From: Verrucomicrobiales bacterium | GTDB taxonomy: Bacteria > Verrucomicrobiota > Verrucomicrobiia > Verrucomicrobiales > Akkermansiaceae | Direction of reading: 5' to 3' | NCBI GenBank assembly: GCA_003527555.1 | Contig: DPWT01000128.1 | Span: 1-9,571 of the forward strand | Length of the DNA: 9,571 bases | Shown: in pieces, positions 1-6,977 of the stretch | Numbering within the stretch: the first letter of the stretch is position 1 | Layout: every line of letters starts with the position of its first letter | Notes under the pieces: generated by a model | The model's database searches: none | Seen by the model: only the letters and a program-made list of their open reading frames with translations | What the model was told of the DNA's origin: nothing | Position numbers and translations under genes: made by a program

Positions 1-1899
1 CCATCAGTGAAAAGGCGTGGTTATGGTATTGCTGCTGGAGTAGCTGCTACACTTGTGGTGGGAGCAATTGGGGTTGACCACTTTACCAGGGATGCTGGTT
101 TTGGTGAGCAGATTGCTATGAATGAAATACCGCCGACCATAAGTGAAGGTTCAGGGGAGGGAGCATCGGTAACGCCTGAGCATACAGCGCCAACTGGCGT
201 GAAAGAAGAGATTCGGAAACAAGCTAATCAAAAGCCAAAGCTTTTAGCAAATGTTGTTGTGTCTGATAAGTTTGCTAGTGCTAGTCCGATACAAACCAGA
301 GGTATGGCATTAATTAGACCTGAAGGGGTGTCTGCAACATTGGATACTCAACATCTACCTAGCATGAATTCAAAGATCGGAACGGGTGCCATGCCGAGAG
401 GCGGCGAATATACAGATTATCACTTTTATCGTAATTTGGGCAGATCTCCCAAGGACCAGTCAGTAATCGGTGATCGTTATGGAGCACTTACCGATAATGC
501 CTTCAAATCCCCATGGAAAGACCCGCTATCCACATTTTCCGTGGATGTGGACACCGCATCCTATACCAATGTTCGCCGCATGCTCCAAAGTGGGAAGGTA
601 GTGCCAAAAGATGCTGTAAGGATCGAGGAAATGATTAACTACTTTGCCTACGATTATCCACAGCCTGAAGGGAAGCACCCTTTCAGTGTGAATGTGGAAA
701 CGGCATCGTGCCCATGGAATGAAAAACACCGACTCGTGAAGGTGGGGCTCAAAGGTAAGGACATCATCCGTGAGAAGCGTCCTGCCACCAACCTCGTTTT
801 TCTGCTCGATGTCTCCGGTTCCATGAACCGCCAAGACAAACTACCGCTGCTTGTTGATTCGATGAAGATTCTGCTCAAGGAACTTAATGCAGACGATTCT
901 GTTAGTATTGTCGTGTATGCCGGTGCCGAGGGTGTTGCACTACCTCCGACCTACGTTAATGATGAGGGGCGCAAGGCGATCCTCAAGTCACTTGAAAGCA
1001 TGCACTCTGGCGGATCAACCAATGGTGGTGCGGGAATTACTCTTGCCTACAAAATGGCGAAAAAGCATTTTGTTAAAGGTGGCGTCAATCGCGTGATTCT
1101 AGGTACGGATGGAGACTTCAATGTAGGTGTCACTGGTGACGAATCACTTGTAAACATGGTCGAGCGAGAGGCGAAGAGCGGAGTGTTTCTCAGCGTGCTT
1201 GGGTTCGGTCAGGGTAATCTGAACGATTCCATGTTAGAAAAAATTACCAATAAGGGAAATGGCAACTATTTTTACATCGATAGCCTGCGTGAAGGCCGTA
1301 AGGTGTTTCTGGATGATATGATGGGTAACATGGTTACGATCGCTAAGGATGTAAAAATCCAGATTGAGTTTAATCCATCAAAGGTGAGCAGTTATCGTTT
1401 GATCGGCTATGCTAACAGAATGCTCAAAAAGGAGGATTTTAAGAATAAGCTGATCGATGCCGGTGAAATCGGTGCAGGCCATACCGTCACCGCTCTTTAT
1501 GAAATTGTTCCTGGTAACGCTGCCGAAGCGGCCCCAGAAGTTGATGAACTGAAGTATCAGGAAAATAAACCTCAACCTAAGCCGGTTGGTCGTAAGGTGG
1601 TGGATAGCCCAGAAATGATGACCGTGAAGCTCGCCTATAAGCAGCCGGAGGCAACCAAGGAAACCGAGAGCACCTACTTTAGTAAGGCTGTGGTCGATGG
1701 CAAGAAAACCTGGCAGCAGGCAAGTGAGGACTTCAAGTTTAGCTCCGGCGTTGCACTTTTTGGAATGCTTCAGCGTCAGAGCGAGTATGCAGGGCAGGGG
1801 GACTACGCGCTAGTTCGTAAGCTTGCTGAGCAAGGGCGTGGCGAAGACGAAAAAGGCCACCGCACTGAATTCTCTGACATCGTAAGAAAGGCAAAGTAG
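1..1899 (+). CDS. YfbK-like von Willebrand factor A domain protein, membrane-anchored, 5' end cut by window
   Basis: Partial gene; the reading frame is open to base 1. The first possible start inside the window is a GTG at 7, but it opens directly on Lys-Arg-Arg and a hydrophobic segment (residues 6-23, counted from that GTG). In this family such a segment normally sits after a cytoplasmic N-terminal region, so I infer that the true start lies upstream. A low-complexity linker (about 24-155) leads to the YfbK-type N-terminal domain (about 158-245), then a VWA domain (about 262-440) with an intact metal-ion-dependent adhesion site: D268-x-S270-x-S272, T338 in SGGSTNGG and D368 in GTDGD. The rest (about 440-625) matches the YfbK C-terminal domain and ends in the usual GDxxGHRxEF-like motif. 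Lys/Arg before the hydrophobic segment suggests the VWA part faces outward. It probably binds a protein ligand through the bound metal ion; the partner is unknown. Related genes often lie beside ECF sigma factors, which cannot be tested here. Family assignment is firm, cellular role is not. Confidence 0.9.
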   Translation, partial: PSVKRRGYGIAAGVAATLVVGAIGVDHFTRDAGFGEQIAMNEIPPTISEGSGEGASVTPEHTAPTGVKEEIRKQANQKPKLLANVVVSDKFASASPIQTRGMALIRPEGVSATLDTQHLPSMNSKIGTGAMPRGGEYTDYHFYRNLGRSPKDQSVIGDRYGALTDNAFKSPWKDPLSTFSVDVDTASYTNVRRMLQSGKVVPKDAVRIEEMINYFAYDYPQPEGKHPFSVNVETASCPWNEKHRLVKVGLKGKDIIREKRPATNLVFLLDVSGSMNRQDKLPLLVDSMKILLKELNADDSVSIVVYAGAEGVALPPTYVNDEGRKAILKSLESMHSGGSTNGGAGITLAYKMAKKHFVKGGVNRVILGTDGDFNVGVTGDESLVNMVEREAKSGVFLSVLGFGQGNLNDSMLEKITNKGNGNYFYIDSLREGRKVFLDDMMGNMVTIAKDVKIQIEFNPSKVSSYRLIGYANRMLKKEDFKNKLIDAGEIGAGHTVTALYEIVPGNAAEAAPEVDELKYQENKPQPKPVGRKVVDSPEMMTVKLAYKQPEATKETESTYFSKAVVDGKKTWQQASEDFKFSSGVALFGMLQRQSEYAGQGDYALVRKLAEQGRGEDEKGHRTEFSDIVRKAK

Positions 1900-1984
1900 A
1901 AAATACGTTATTTTGCTGTGATGTTGAGCCGGATAAATCGATTGTTATATTAGTGTTTGATTGTAGCCAATCCGCCCAACTCAA
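1900..1984. other. Convergent intergenic spacer
   Basis: This 85-base AT-rich spacer between the stops of the von Willebrand and cardiolipin synthase genes holds no gene and no strong hairpin of its own; the nearest stem is just inside the cardiolipin synthase gene at 2011-2044. Confidence 0.6.
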
Positions 1985-3247
1985 TCACAACTTTCTAATC
2001 AAAAAGCACCCGACCTTGGCAGCGAGCAATCGCCACCAAGGTCGTTTGATTTTCCAATCTTCGCCCACCGGATCAGATAGCGAAAGATCGTTTTCCCACT
2101 GTCGATTTAATGCTGCTACAGTATCTTCATCGAAGACAACGATGGCGGCTTCGGAGTTCATTAGCACAGAGAGTATATCGAAGTTGCTTGAGCCAATCAC
2201 GGCAATATTGTCGTCCACTACCATTGTCTTGGCGTGTAAAACCGGCCCGAGGTATTCAATTAGCCTGACGCCCTTGGAGAGCATTTTGGGATAAAGCCCT
2301 TCGCGCAGATAATCGACAATTTTCACGTCTGAATCTCTGGGTAATAATGCGGAGACACTAACGCCCCGCTTACACGCCTCGTAAACAGCTCTTCGTAAAC
2401 GTTTGGGCGGCACAAAGTAGGGCATTGTCATGCGAACAGAATGTTGCGCTTGCGCAAGGTGAACAGAGAAGAGCTTGCGGATTTCTTTTTGACTACTAAA
2501 TCGTTGGCTGCCGATTACAATACAGCGACAACCATCACCATTTTTATTATCAGGTTTGGCATGGGTTTGATCGGCTGCATTATCGGGAGAAGAGGCAAGA
2601 GGCTGGAGGTCAATTTTTTCTCCTGTGGCATACTGCCAACTCGCCAGGAATAGACTATTAAGATGTATGGCTGCCGGGCCGAGGACTTTACAATGGGTAT
2701 CGCGCCATGCGGAGTTGCCACTGTGTTTTTTCGACCATTGGTCAGAAATATTCATTCCGCCTGTGAAACACGCCATTCCGTCGATAACCAAATTTTTCCG
2801 ATGGTTTCTGCCAAGGAGGCCGCAGCGTTTTCGCCAGAATGCGACCGGACGAAATTCCACGACATTCACGCCTGCGTCTCTCATTTTTGCCCACTGCATA
2901 TTATCGGTTTCTAATGAGCCAATCGCATCGTAGAGCACTCTTACAGGAACTCCTTCACTGGCTTTTTGCGACAAGGCATTGGCAAAACGTGATCCTATGT
3001 TATCTGCGAGGAACATATACATTTCCAGATGTACAAAGTGTTTGGCGTTGCTGATAGCAACGAGCATTGCGTCAAATGCTTCATCGCCATCGAAGTAGGT
3101 GTTTATGCGGTTTCCCTCACTGGTACCGCCATGTTTTCCGCGCGAAAGCTCACGAGTTAGACGATCACGCCACACTGAGACCTTTCCCTTGATGTGTGCG
3201 CTAATAATCCTTGAGTTGAGAGCCATACTATTTTGGTTGTAAACCAT
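1985..3247 (-). CDS. Phospholipase-D-family phosphatidyltransferase, probable cardiolipin synthase
   Basis: 420 residues with two complete HKD motifs: H149-x-K151-x4-D156, followed by GG and N166, and H338-x-K340-x4-D345, followed by G352 and N355. The spacing and the flanking GGMNIS and GSSNFD sequences are typical of bacterial cardiolipin synthases, which join two phosphatidylglycerols (or PG and another phospholipid) at the inner membrane. The two N-terminal transmembrane helices of ClsA are absent. Length and soluble N-terminus resemble ClsB, and only a hydrophobic/basic tail (about 403-420, WWRLL...CFLIRKL) might touch the membrane. A hydrophilic stretch (about 211-240) with many D, N and K separates the two halves. 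The ATG at 3247 is used; an ATG at 3226 (residue 8) is a real alternative and neither has a Shine-Dalgarno sequence. It is transcribed away from the antiporter and toward the von Willebrand gene. Another two-HKD phosphatidyltransferase activity remains possible. Confidence 0.9.
   Translation of the reverse strand: MVYNQNSMALNSRIISAHIKGKVSVWRDRLTRELSRGKHGGTSEGNRINTYFDGDEAFDAMLVAISNAKHFVHLEMYMFLADNIGSRFANALSQKASEGVPVRVLYDAIGSLETDNMQWAKMRDAGVNVVEFRPVAFWRKRCGLLGRNHRKNLVIDGMACFTGGMNISDQWSKKHSGNSAWRDTHCKVLGPAAIHLNSLFLASWQYATGEKIDLQPLASSPDNAADQTHAKPDNKNGDGCRCIVIGSQRFSSQKEIRKLFSVHLAQAQHSVRMTMPYFVPPKRLRRAVYEACKRGVSVSALLPRDSDVKIVDYLREGLYPKMLSKGVRLIEYLGPVLHAKTMVVDDNIAVIGSSNFDILSVLMNSEAAIVVFDEDTVAALNRQWENDLSLSDPVGEDWKIKRPWWRLLAAKVGCFLIRKL
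2011..2044 (+). terminator. Possible intrinsic terminator for the von Willebrand gene
   Basis: A perfect 9-base inverted repeat, CGACCTTGG (2011-2019) and CCAAGGTCG (2036-2044), has a 16-base loop and is followed on the plus strand by TTTGATTTT. It begins 112 bases after the von Willebrand stop and lies inside the last codons of the convergent cardiolipin synthase gene. On the minus strand the stem is followed by GGTGCTTTTTG, but stopping there would cut that gene before its stop codon, so plus-strand use is more likely. The interrupted T-run and long loop make it a weak candidate. Confidence 0.35.
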
Positions 3248-3312
3248 TTTTCAGTAGATTGCCAGTAAGCCTTGCCATGGTGTCTGGCTATGCTATTCAA
3301 ATGCAACACATC

Positions 3313-4929
3313 ATGACCAAGACCTTACGCATCCTTCTTTTGACGTTACTTGTATCCATTCCTACTGCCATGGCGGCCGGTGGCGGCGGAGCCGCTGAGC
3401 CGGTGCCGTTTCAAGAGAACATGAAACAATTTCCTGCTGAGGAAAGGGCCGCTGAGATTACAGGGATTTGGGGTAAAATAAGCTACCGTGCCGAGCAGGA
3501 ACCATTCCTCCTGGTGGCAACAATCATCTTTATCCTCGCTATCGCGCATACATTTTTTGCGGTACCTTTGACGAAATATTCTCACAGATTACAGCATGAG
3601 CACGATGCGCGAATTCGTAAAATGAAAGACGCGTCTGGTGAGTCGGCCTTAGCGGGTGACATGGTTTGCTTCAAAGCGACATTTTTCCATTTCCTCGGTG
3701 AAATAGAGGCGATTTTTGGTATTTGGGTGCTGGTACTCATCGGAGCAATAATGAGCTTTTATGACGTGGGAACGGTGCAAAATTATATTTCTGGAGTCAA
3801 TTTTACCGAGCCAATGTTTGTGGTGATTATCATGGCTCTGGCGTCTACCCGTCCCGTATTACGCTTCGCTGAAAACTGCTTGAGTTTTTTTGCTAGATTT
3901 GGAAAGGAAACACCTGCAGCATGGTGGTTATCTATCCTAATTGTAGCTCCAATCCTAGGTTCGTTTATTACCGAGCCTGGTGCGATGACCATCGCTGCGA
4001 TGTTGCTGGCAAAAAAATTCTACAAGTTAAAACCTAGTCCTAAACTTGCCTATGGTACGCTTGGGCTGCTGTTCGTTAATATTTCTGTGGGCGGAGTGTT
4101 GACTAACTTTGCGGCACCTCCCGTGCTGATGGTGGCACAGAAGTGGGGGCTTTCTACACCTGAAATGTTGATGCATTTTGGGGATAAAGCGATTGTAGGC
4201 ATTCTGTTGTCTACAGGGCTTTATTTCGCGGTTTTTCGTAAGGAGCTTGATCAGCTAGCATCACGCCTTGCCGACCATGATGGTGATGGAAAAGGTGACT
4301 TACAAGACGATCATGATCGTCCAATCCCGGTCTGGATTACAGTGACACATTTATTTTTTATGGCTTGGACAGTCTTTTTTGCACACACACCTGCGCTGTT
4401 TATTGGTGGATTTCTCTTCTTTTTGGCATTTCGTCAAGGAACGGCGCATCACCAGACGGACGTGCAGTTACGTGGGCCGATTCTCGTTGGTTTTTTCCTA
4501 GCAGGGCTGGTGATTCATGGTGGGCTGCAAGGCTGGTGGTTAGAGCCGATCATAACTAGCTTAGATGAGTGGCCGGTATTTGTCGGCTCTGTAGTCTTGA
4601 CCTCTTTCAATGATAATGCAGCGATCACTTTTCTGGCGAGCCAGGTGAGTGGTCTTGGTTCGGACATCAAGTATGCCATTCTTGCTGGTGCTGTATGTGG
4701 TGGTGGTCTTACCGTGATTGCCAATGCACCCAACCCTGCTGGGCAAGCACTGCTTGCGCGCTTTTTTGGTGATGGTGTTTCACCTGGTAAGTTACTCATG
4801 GGGGCTTTCATTCCAACGGTGATCGTATCCTTGGTGATGATGCTCTTCCCTGATCCCACTGTGGGCGACATCTTTGATGAAGAGAAACCTAAGATAGAAG
4901 AAACAGCTGAGAAGAAAGCAACAGACTAA
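3313..4929 (+). CDS. Putative Na+/H+ antiporter (PF07399-type), multi-spanning membrane protein
   Basis: 538 residues from the ATG at 3313, which opens a classical Sec-type signal (MTKTLR, then a hydrophobic run ending AMA-AG near residue 22). The frame continues upstream to ATGs at 3301 and 3277 and a TTG at 3259, but these only add a poor extension. About 11-13 hydrophobic segments follow (near 65-84, 134-150, 166-179, 203-234, 246-270, 292-308, 338-373, 388-405, 421-433, 455-472, 493-512). Signature stretches are ITEPGAMT (219-226), TNFAAPP (264-270), FNDNAAITF (432-440) and NAPNPAG (471-477). The last two resemble the paired discontinuous helices of the ion-transporter superfamily, which is my inference. 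The family is annotated as putative Na+/H+ antiporter; ion specificity is not shown here. A calcium-loop-like motif lies at 321-332. The acidic/basic C-terminal tail (515-538) is probably cytoplasmic. The stop overlaps the next gene by one base. Confidence 0.85.
   Translation: MTKTLRILLLTLLVSIPTAMAAGGGGAAEPVPFQENMKQFPAEERAAEITGIWGKISYRAEQEPFLLVATIIFILAIAHTFFAVPLTKYSHRLQHEHDARIRKMKDASGESALAGDMVCFKATFFHFLGEIEAIFGIWVLVLIGAIMSFYDVGTVQNYISGVNFTEPMFVVIIMALASTRPVLRFAENCLSFFARFGKETPAAWWLSILIVAPILGSFITEPGAMTIAAMLLAKKFYKLKPSPKLAYGTLGLLFVNISVGGVLTNFAAPPVLMVAQKWGLSTPEMLMHFGDKAIVGILLSTGLYFAVFRKELDQLASRLADHDGDGKGDLQDDHDRPIPVWITVTHLFFMAWTVFFAHTPALFIGGFLFFLAFRQGTAHHQTDVQLRGPILVGFFLAGLVIHGGLQGWWLEPIITSLDEWPVFVGSVVLTSFNDNAAITFLASQVSGLGSDIKYAILAGAVCGGGLTVIANAPNPAGQALLARFFGDGVSPGKLLMGAFIPTVIVSLVMMLFPDPTVGDIFDEEKPKIEETAEKKATD
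4273..4308 (+). other. EF-hand/dockerin-like calcium-binding loop motif inside the antiporter
   Basis: Codons 321-332 of the antiporter encode DHDGDGKGDLQD, which fits DxDxDGxxD with acidic residues at positions 1, 3, 5, 9 and 12 of the loop and glycine at 6. Position 8 is glycine rather than the hydrophobic residue of true EF-hands, so it is closer to dockerin or thrombospondin-type-3 loops. It lies between two transmembrane segments (292-308 and 338-355). Counting segments and positive charges places it on the cytoplasmic side. Calcium binding is inferred from the motif only. Confidence 0.5.
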
Positions 4930-5513
4930 TGTTTACTGGACTGATAGAAGCTACAGGCACTGTGCGCTCAATTGAGTTACGCGGTGACCAGGCGCGTTTG
5001 GTAGTTGCAGTTGCATTTGCCGGCGAACTGACCGATGGCGAATCGGTGGCAGTAAATGGCTGTTGCTTAACCGTTACGGAGTCTGATGAAAATTCTGCTA
5101 GTTTTGATGTGCTTAAGCAAACGCTGGATGTCACTTCGCTTGGTAGTCTCTCTAACGGGTCGCTCGTCAATCTCGAGCGTGCCATGCGCGCAGACGGCCG
5201 CTTCGGTGGTCATTTTGTACAAGGTCATGTTGATGCTACCGGGGAGATTCTTGATTTTTCAGAGCATGGCCAAGATCATCGGCTAGAGATTGCGTTACCT
5301 GAGGATATTCACCGGCTCTGTATCGACAAAGGCTCGCTTGCGATCGATGGTGTTTCGCTCACCATTGCTGAATTATTAGAAAACTCTGCGGTTTTCTGGA
5401 TCATTCCTCATACGATCGAGATGACGAATCTTCAGCAGGCCGCAGAAGGCAATACGGTCAACCTCGAGGCTGATGTGATTGCTAAGCATGTGGCGAAGCT
5501 TGTGGGGAAGTAG
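4929..5513 (+). CDS. ribE: Riboflavin synthase, alpha chain
   Basis: 194 residues, slightly short for a family of about 200-220. The enzyme dismutates two 6,7-dimethyl-8-ribityllumazines to riboflavin and a pyrimidine, the last step of riboflavin synthesis in the cytoplasm. The internal duplication is clear: an N-terminal lumazine-binding barrel (about 1-90) starting MFTGLIEATG with VNGCCLTV (43-49), and a second barrel (about 91-185) with IDGVSLTI (139-146). S39 and C46 line up with Ser41 and Cys48 of the E. coli enzyme, S143 with Ser146 and D182 with Asp185. GRFGGHFVQGHVD (90-102) and IIPHTIEMTNL (158-168) are typical. The ATG shares its A with the antiporter's TAA stop (TAATG), so it is probably translated by coupling; a GAGAAG 14 bases upstream is too far to be a good ribosome-binding site. 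No other riboflavin genes and no FMN riboswitch are present. Also called ribC in E. coli. Confidence 0.96.
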   Translation: MFTGLIEATGTVRSIELRGDQARLVVAVAFAGELTDGESVAVNGCCLTVTESDENSASFDVLKQTLDVTSLGSLSNGSLVNLERAMRADGRFGGHFVQGHVDATGEILDFSEHGQDHRLEIALPEDIHRLCIDKGSLAIDGVSLTIAELLENSAVFWIIPHTIEMTNLQQAAEGNTVNLEADVIAKHVAKLVGK

Positions 5514-5537
5514 GGCAGCTCACAGCGCCGTCCTTCG

Positions 5538-6974
5538 TTACACCAATAAATCATTCACCACGTGACCATGCACATCAGTGAGGCGATAGTATCGGCCTTG
5601 GTGGCGGAATGTTAGGCGTTCGTGGTCGATTCCTAACTGGTGCATTAAAGTTGCGTGTAGATCGTGCACGGTGACCTCATCTTTGACGGCGGAGTAGCAG
5701 AAATCATCGGTCTCGCCGTGAATGAGCCCAGGTTTAAATCCGCCGCCAGCGACGAGTGTGGTGAAGCAGTTGGCGTGGTGGTCGCGACCGTAGGATTTTT
5801 TGACTTTTCCGTCTTGGCTGAAGGTGGTTCTACCGAACTCGCCACCCCATATGACGATGGTGTCATCTAGGAGGCCGCGTTGTTTGAGGTCAAGAATCAG
5901 GGCGGCACTTGCTTGGTCGGTTTCCTTGCAGCGTTTGGGTAGGTGGTTTGGAAGATTGAAGTGGTGGTCCCAGCCGGAGTGGAACAGCTGGATGAAGCGG
6001 ACATCGCGCTCGGCAAGTCTGCGAGCCATCAGGCAATTGAAGGCAAAGGTGCCGGGTTTACGTGCGTCCTCACCGTAGAGCTTATAGGTTGACTCCGGTT
6101 CATCTGAGAGATCAGATAATTCAGGCACTGAGCTTTGTAGTCGGAATGCCATCTCATACTGCGCGATGCGTGTGGCTACTGCTGGATCGGCGCTACGAGT
6201 CAGTTCTTCTTCGTTGATCTGATTGATTACGTCGAGGATCCGGCGACGGTCGGCGATGGGTTTCTCTGCTGGGTCGTTGAGATACAGAACAGGCTCATTG
6301 CCGGAGCGAAACCGTACGCCAGCGTGTTTGCCTGATAGGAATCCGGTGCCCCAAAGCCGGTTGTTGAGTGGTTGCATGTTGCCGAGGTCACCCCGGGAAA
6401 CGAGTACGACAAACTCGGGAAGGTTTTTGTTCATGGTTCCTAATCCGTAGCTGAGCCATGAGCCGATTGATGGTCTGCCGGGTAGGTTGTGCCCGGTCTG
6501 CATGAAGGTCATCGCGGGGTCGTGATTGACCGGCGTGGTGCTGGTGCTGCGGATGGTGCAGAACTCATCGGTGATTTTGCTTAGGTGTGGGAGTAGCTCA
6601 CTCATCCAAGCGCCGTTATTTCCGTGTTGGGAAAATTTGTATTTGCTATCGATGATCGGGTGAATTTTGTGCTTATCGTTAAATCCTGTTAGGCGGCCAC
6701 TTTTTTTGACCAGTTCGAAGATATCTTGACCATGGTATTTTTTCAGCGCTGGTTTGGGGTCGAAGAGGTCGACCTGTGACGGGCCGCCCGACTGGAACAG
6801 GTAGATAACACGTTTGGCACGTGGCCGGTGGTGGGATTGGAGTTGGCCTTGCGTGCTGAAATTACCATGAGCAGCCTGCATACCTGCCAGTGCCATACCG
6901 CCTAGACCTGCAGTGCCGAGCTTGAGCATCCGTCGGCGATCCATGTTGTGTAGTGTTGTTTGAATTTCATCCAT
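5538..6974 (-). CDS. DUF1501 domain protein with twin-arginine signal
   Basis: 478 residues. The N-terminus carries a Tat-type signal, D12-R13-R14-R15-M16-L17-K18, then a Gly/Ala-rich hydrophobic stretch to about residue 36 (AAHG), so export in folded form is likely. A second in-frame ATG at 6944 (residue 11) would keep the signal; no Shine-Dalgarno sequence separates the two choices. The rest matches DUF1501 (PF07394), a family with the alkaline phosphatase/sulfatase fold: FQSGGPSQVDLFDPKP (60-75), NHDPAMTFMQTGH (150-162), SGWDHHFNL (333-341), WGGEFGRT (376-383), GRDHH (397-400 with preceding G396) and VHDLHATLMHQLGID (436-450). The clustered His and Asp residues suggest a metal site, but the reaction is unknown. 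The start lies 3 bases after the stop of the DUF1553 gene, so the two are almost certainly co-transcribed and probably translationally coupled. It converges with riboflavin synthase, leaving 24 bases between the stops. Confidence 0.93.
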   Translation of the reverse strand: MDEIQTTLHNMDRRRMLKLGTAGLGGMALAGMQAAHGNFSTQGQLQSHHRPRAKRVIYLFQSGGPSQVDLFDPKPALKKYHGQDIFELVKKSGRLTGFNDKHKIHPIIDSKYKFSQHGNNGAWMSELLPHLSKITDEFCTIRSTSTTPVNHDPAMTFMQTGHNLPGRPSIGSWLSYGLGTMNKNLPEFVVLVSRGDLGNMQPLNNRLWGTGFLSGKHAGVRFRSGNEPVLYLNDPAEKPIADRRRILDVINQINEEELTRSADPAVATRIAQYEMAFRLQSSVPELSDLSDEPESTYKLYGEDARKPGTFAFNCLMARRLAERDVRFIQLFHSGWDHHFNLPNHLPKRCKETDQASAALILDLKQRGLLDDTIVIWGGEFGRTTFSQDGKVKKSYGRDHHANCFTTLVAGGGFKPGLIHGETDDFCYSAVKDEVTVHDLHATLMHQLGIDHERLTFRHQGRYYRLTDVHGHVVNDLLV

Positions 6975-6977
6975 GGT

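Noticed and set aside
1953..2294. 113-codon plus-strand open frame opposite the cardiolipin synthase 3' end
   Set aside because: Low-complexity Ser/Thr-rich product antisense to the conserved second HKD half; no family resemblance.
3259..3312. N-terminal extension of the antiporter from a TTG or earlier ATGs
   Set aside because: It would place 4-18 extra residues before a clear signal sequence starting MTKTLR, and it overlaps the likely divergent promoter region.
4515..4871. 118-codon open frame on the minus strand inside the antiporter gene
   Set aside because: It is fully antisense to a well-supported membrane protein gene, has no recognisable domain and no start signal; its composition mirrors the codons of the opposite strand.
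4889..5185. 98-codon minus-strand frame opposite riboflavin synthase
   Set aside because: Antisense shadow of a conserved enzyme gene with no independent support.
5514..5537. Possible bidirectional terminator between riboflavin synthase and the DUF1501 gene
   Set aside because: The 24 bases contain no stable inverted repeat followed by a T-run on either strand.
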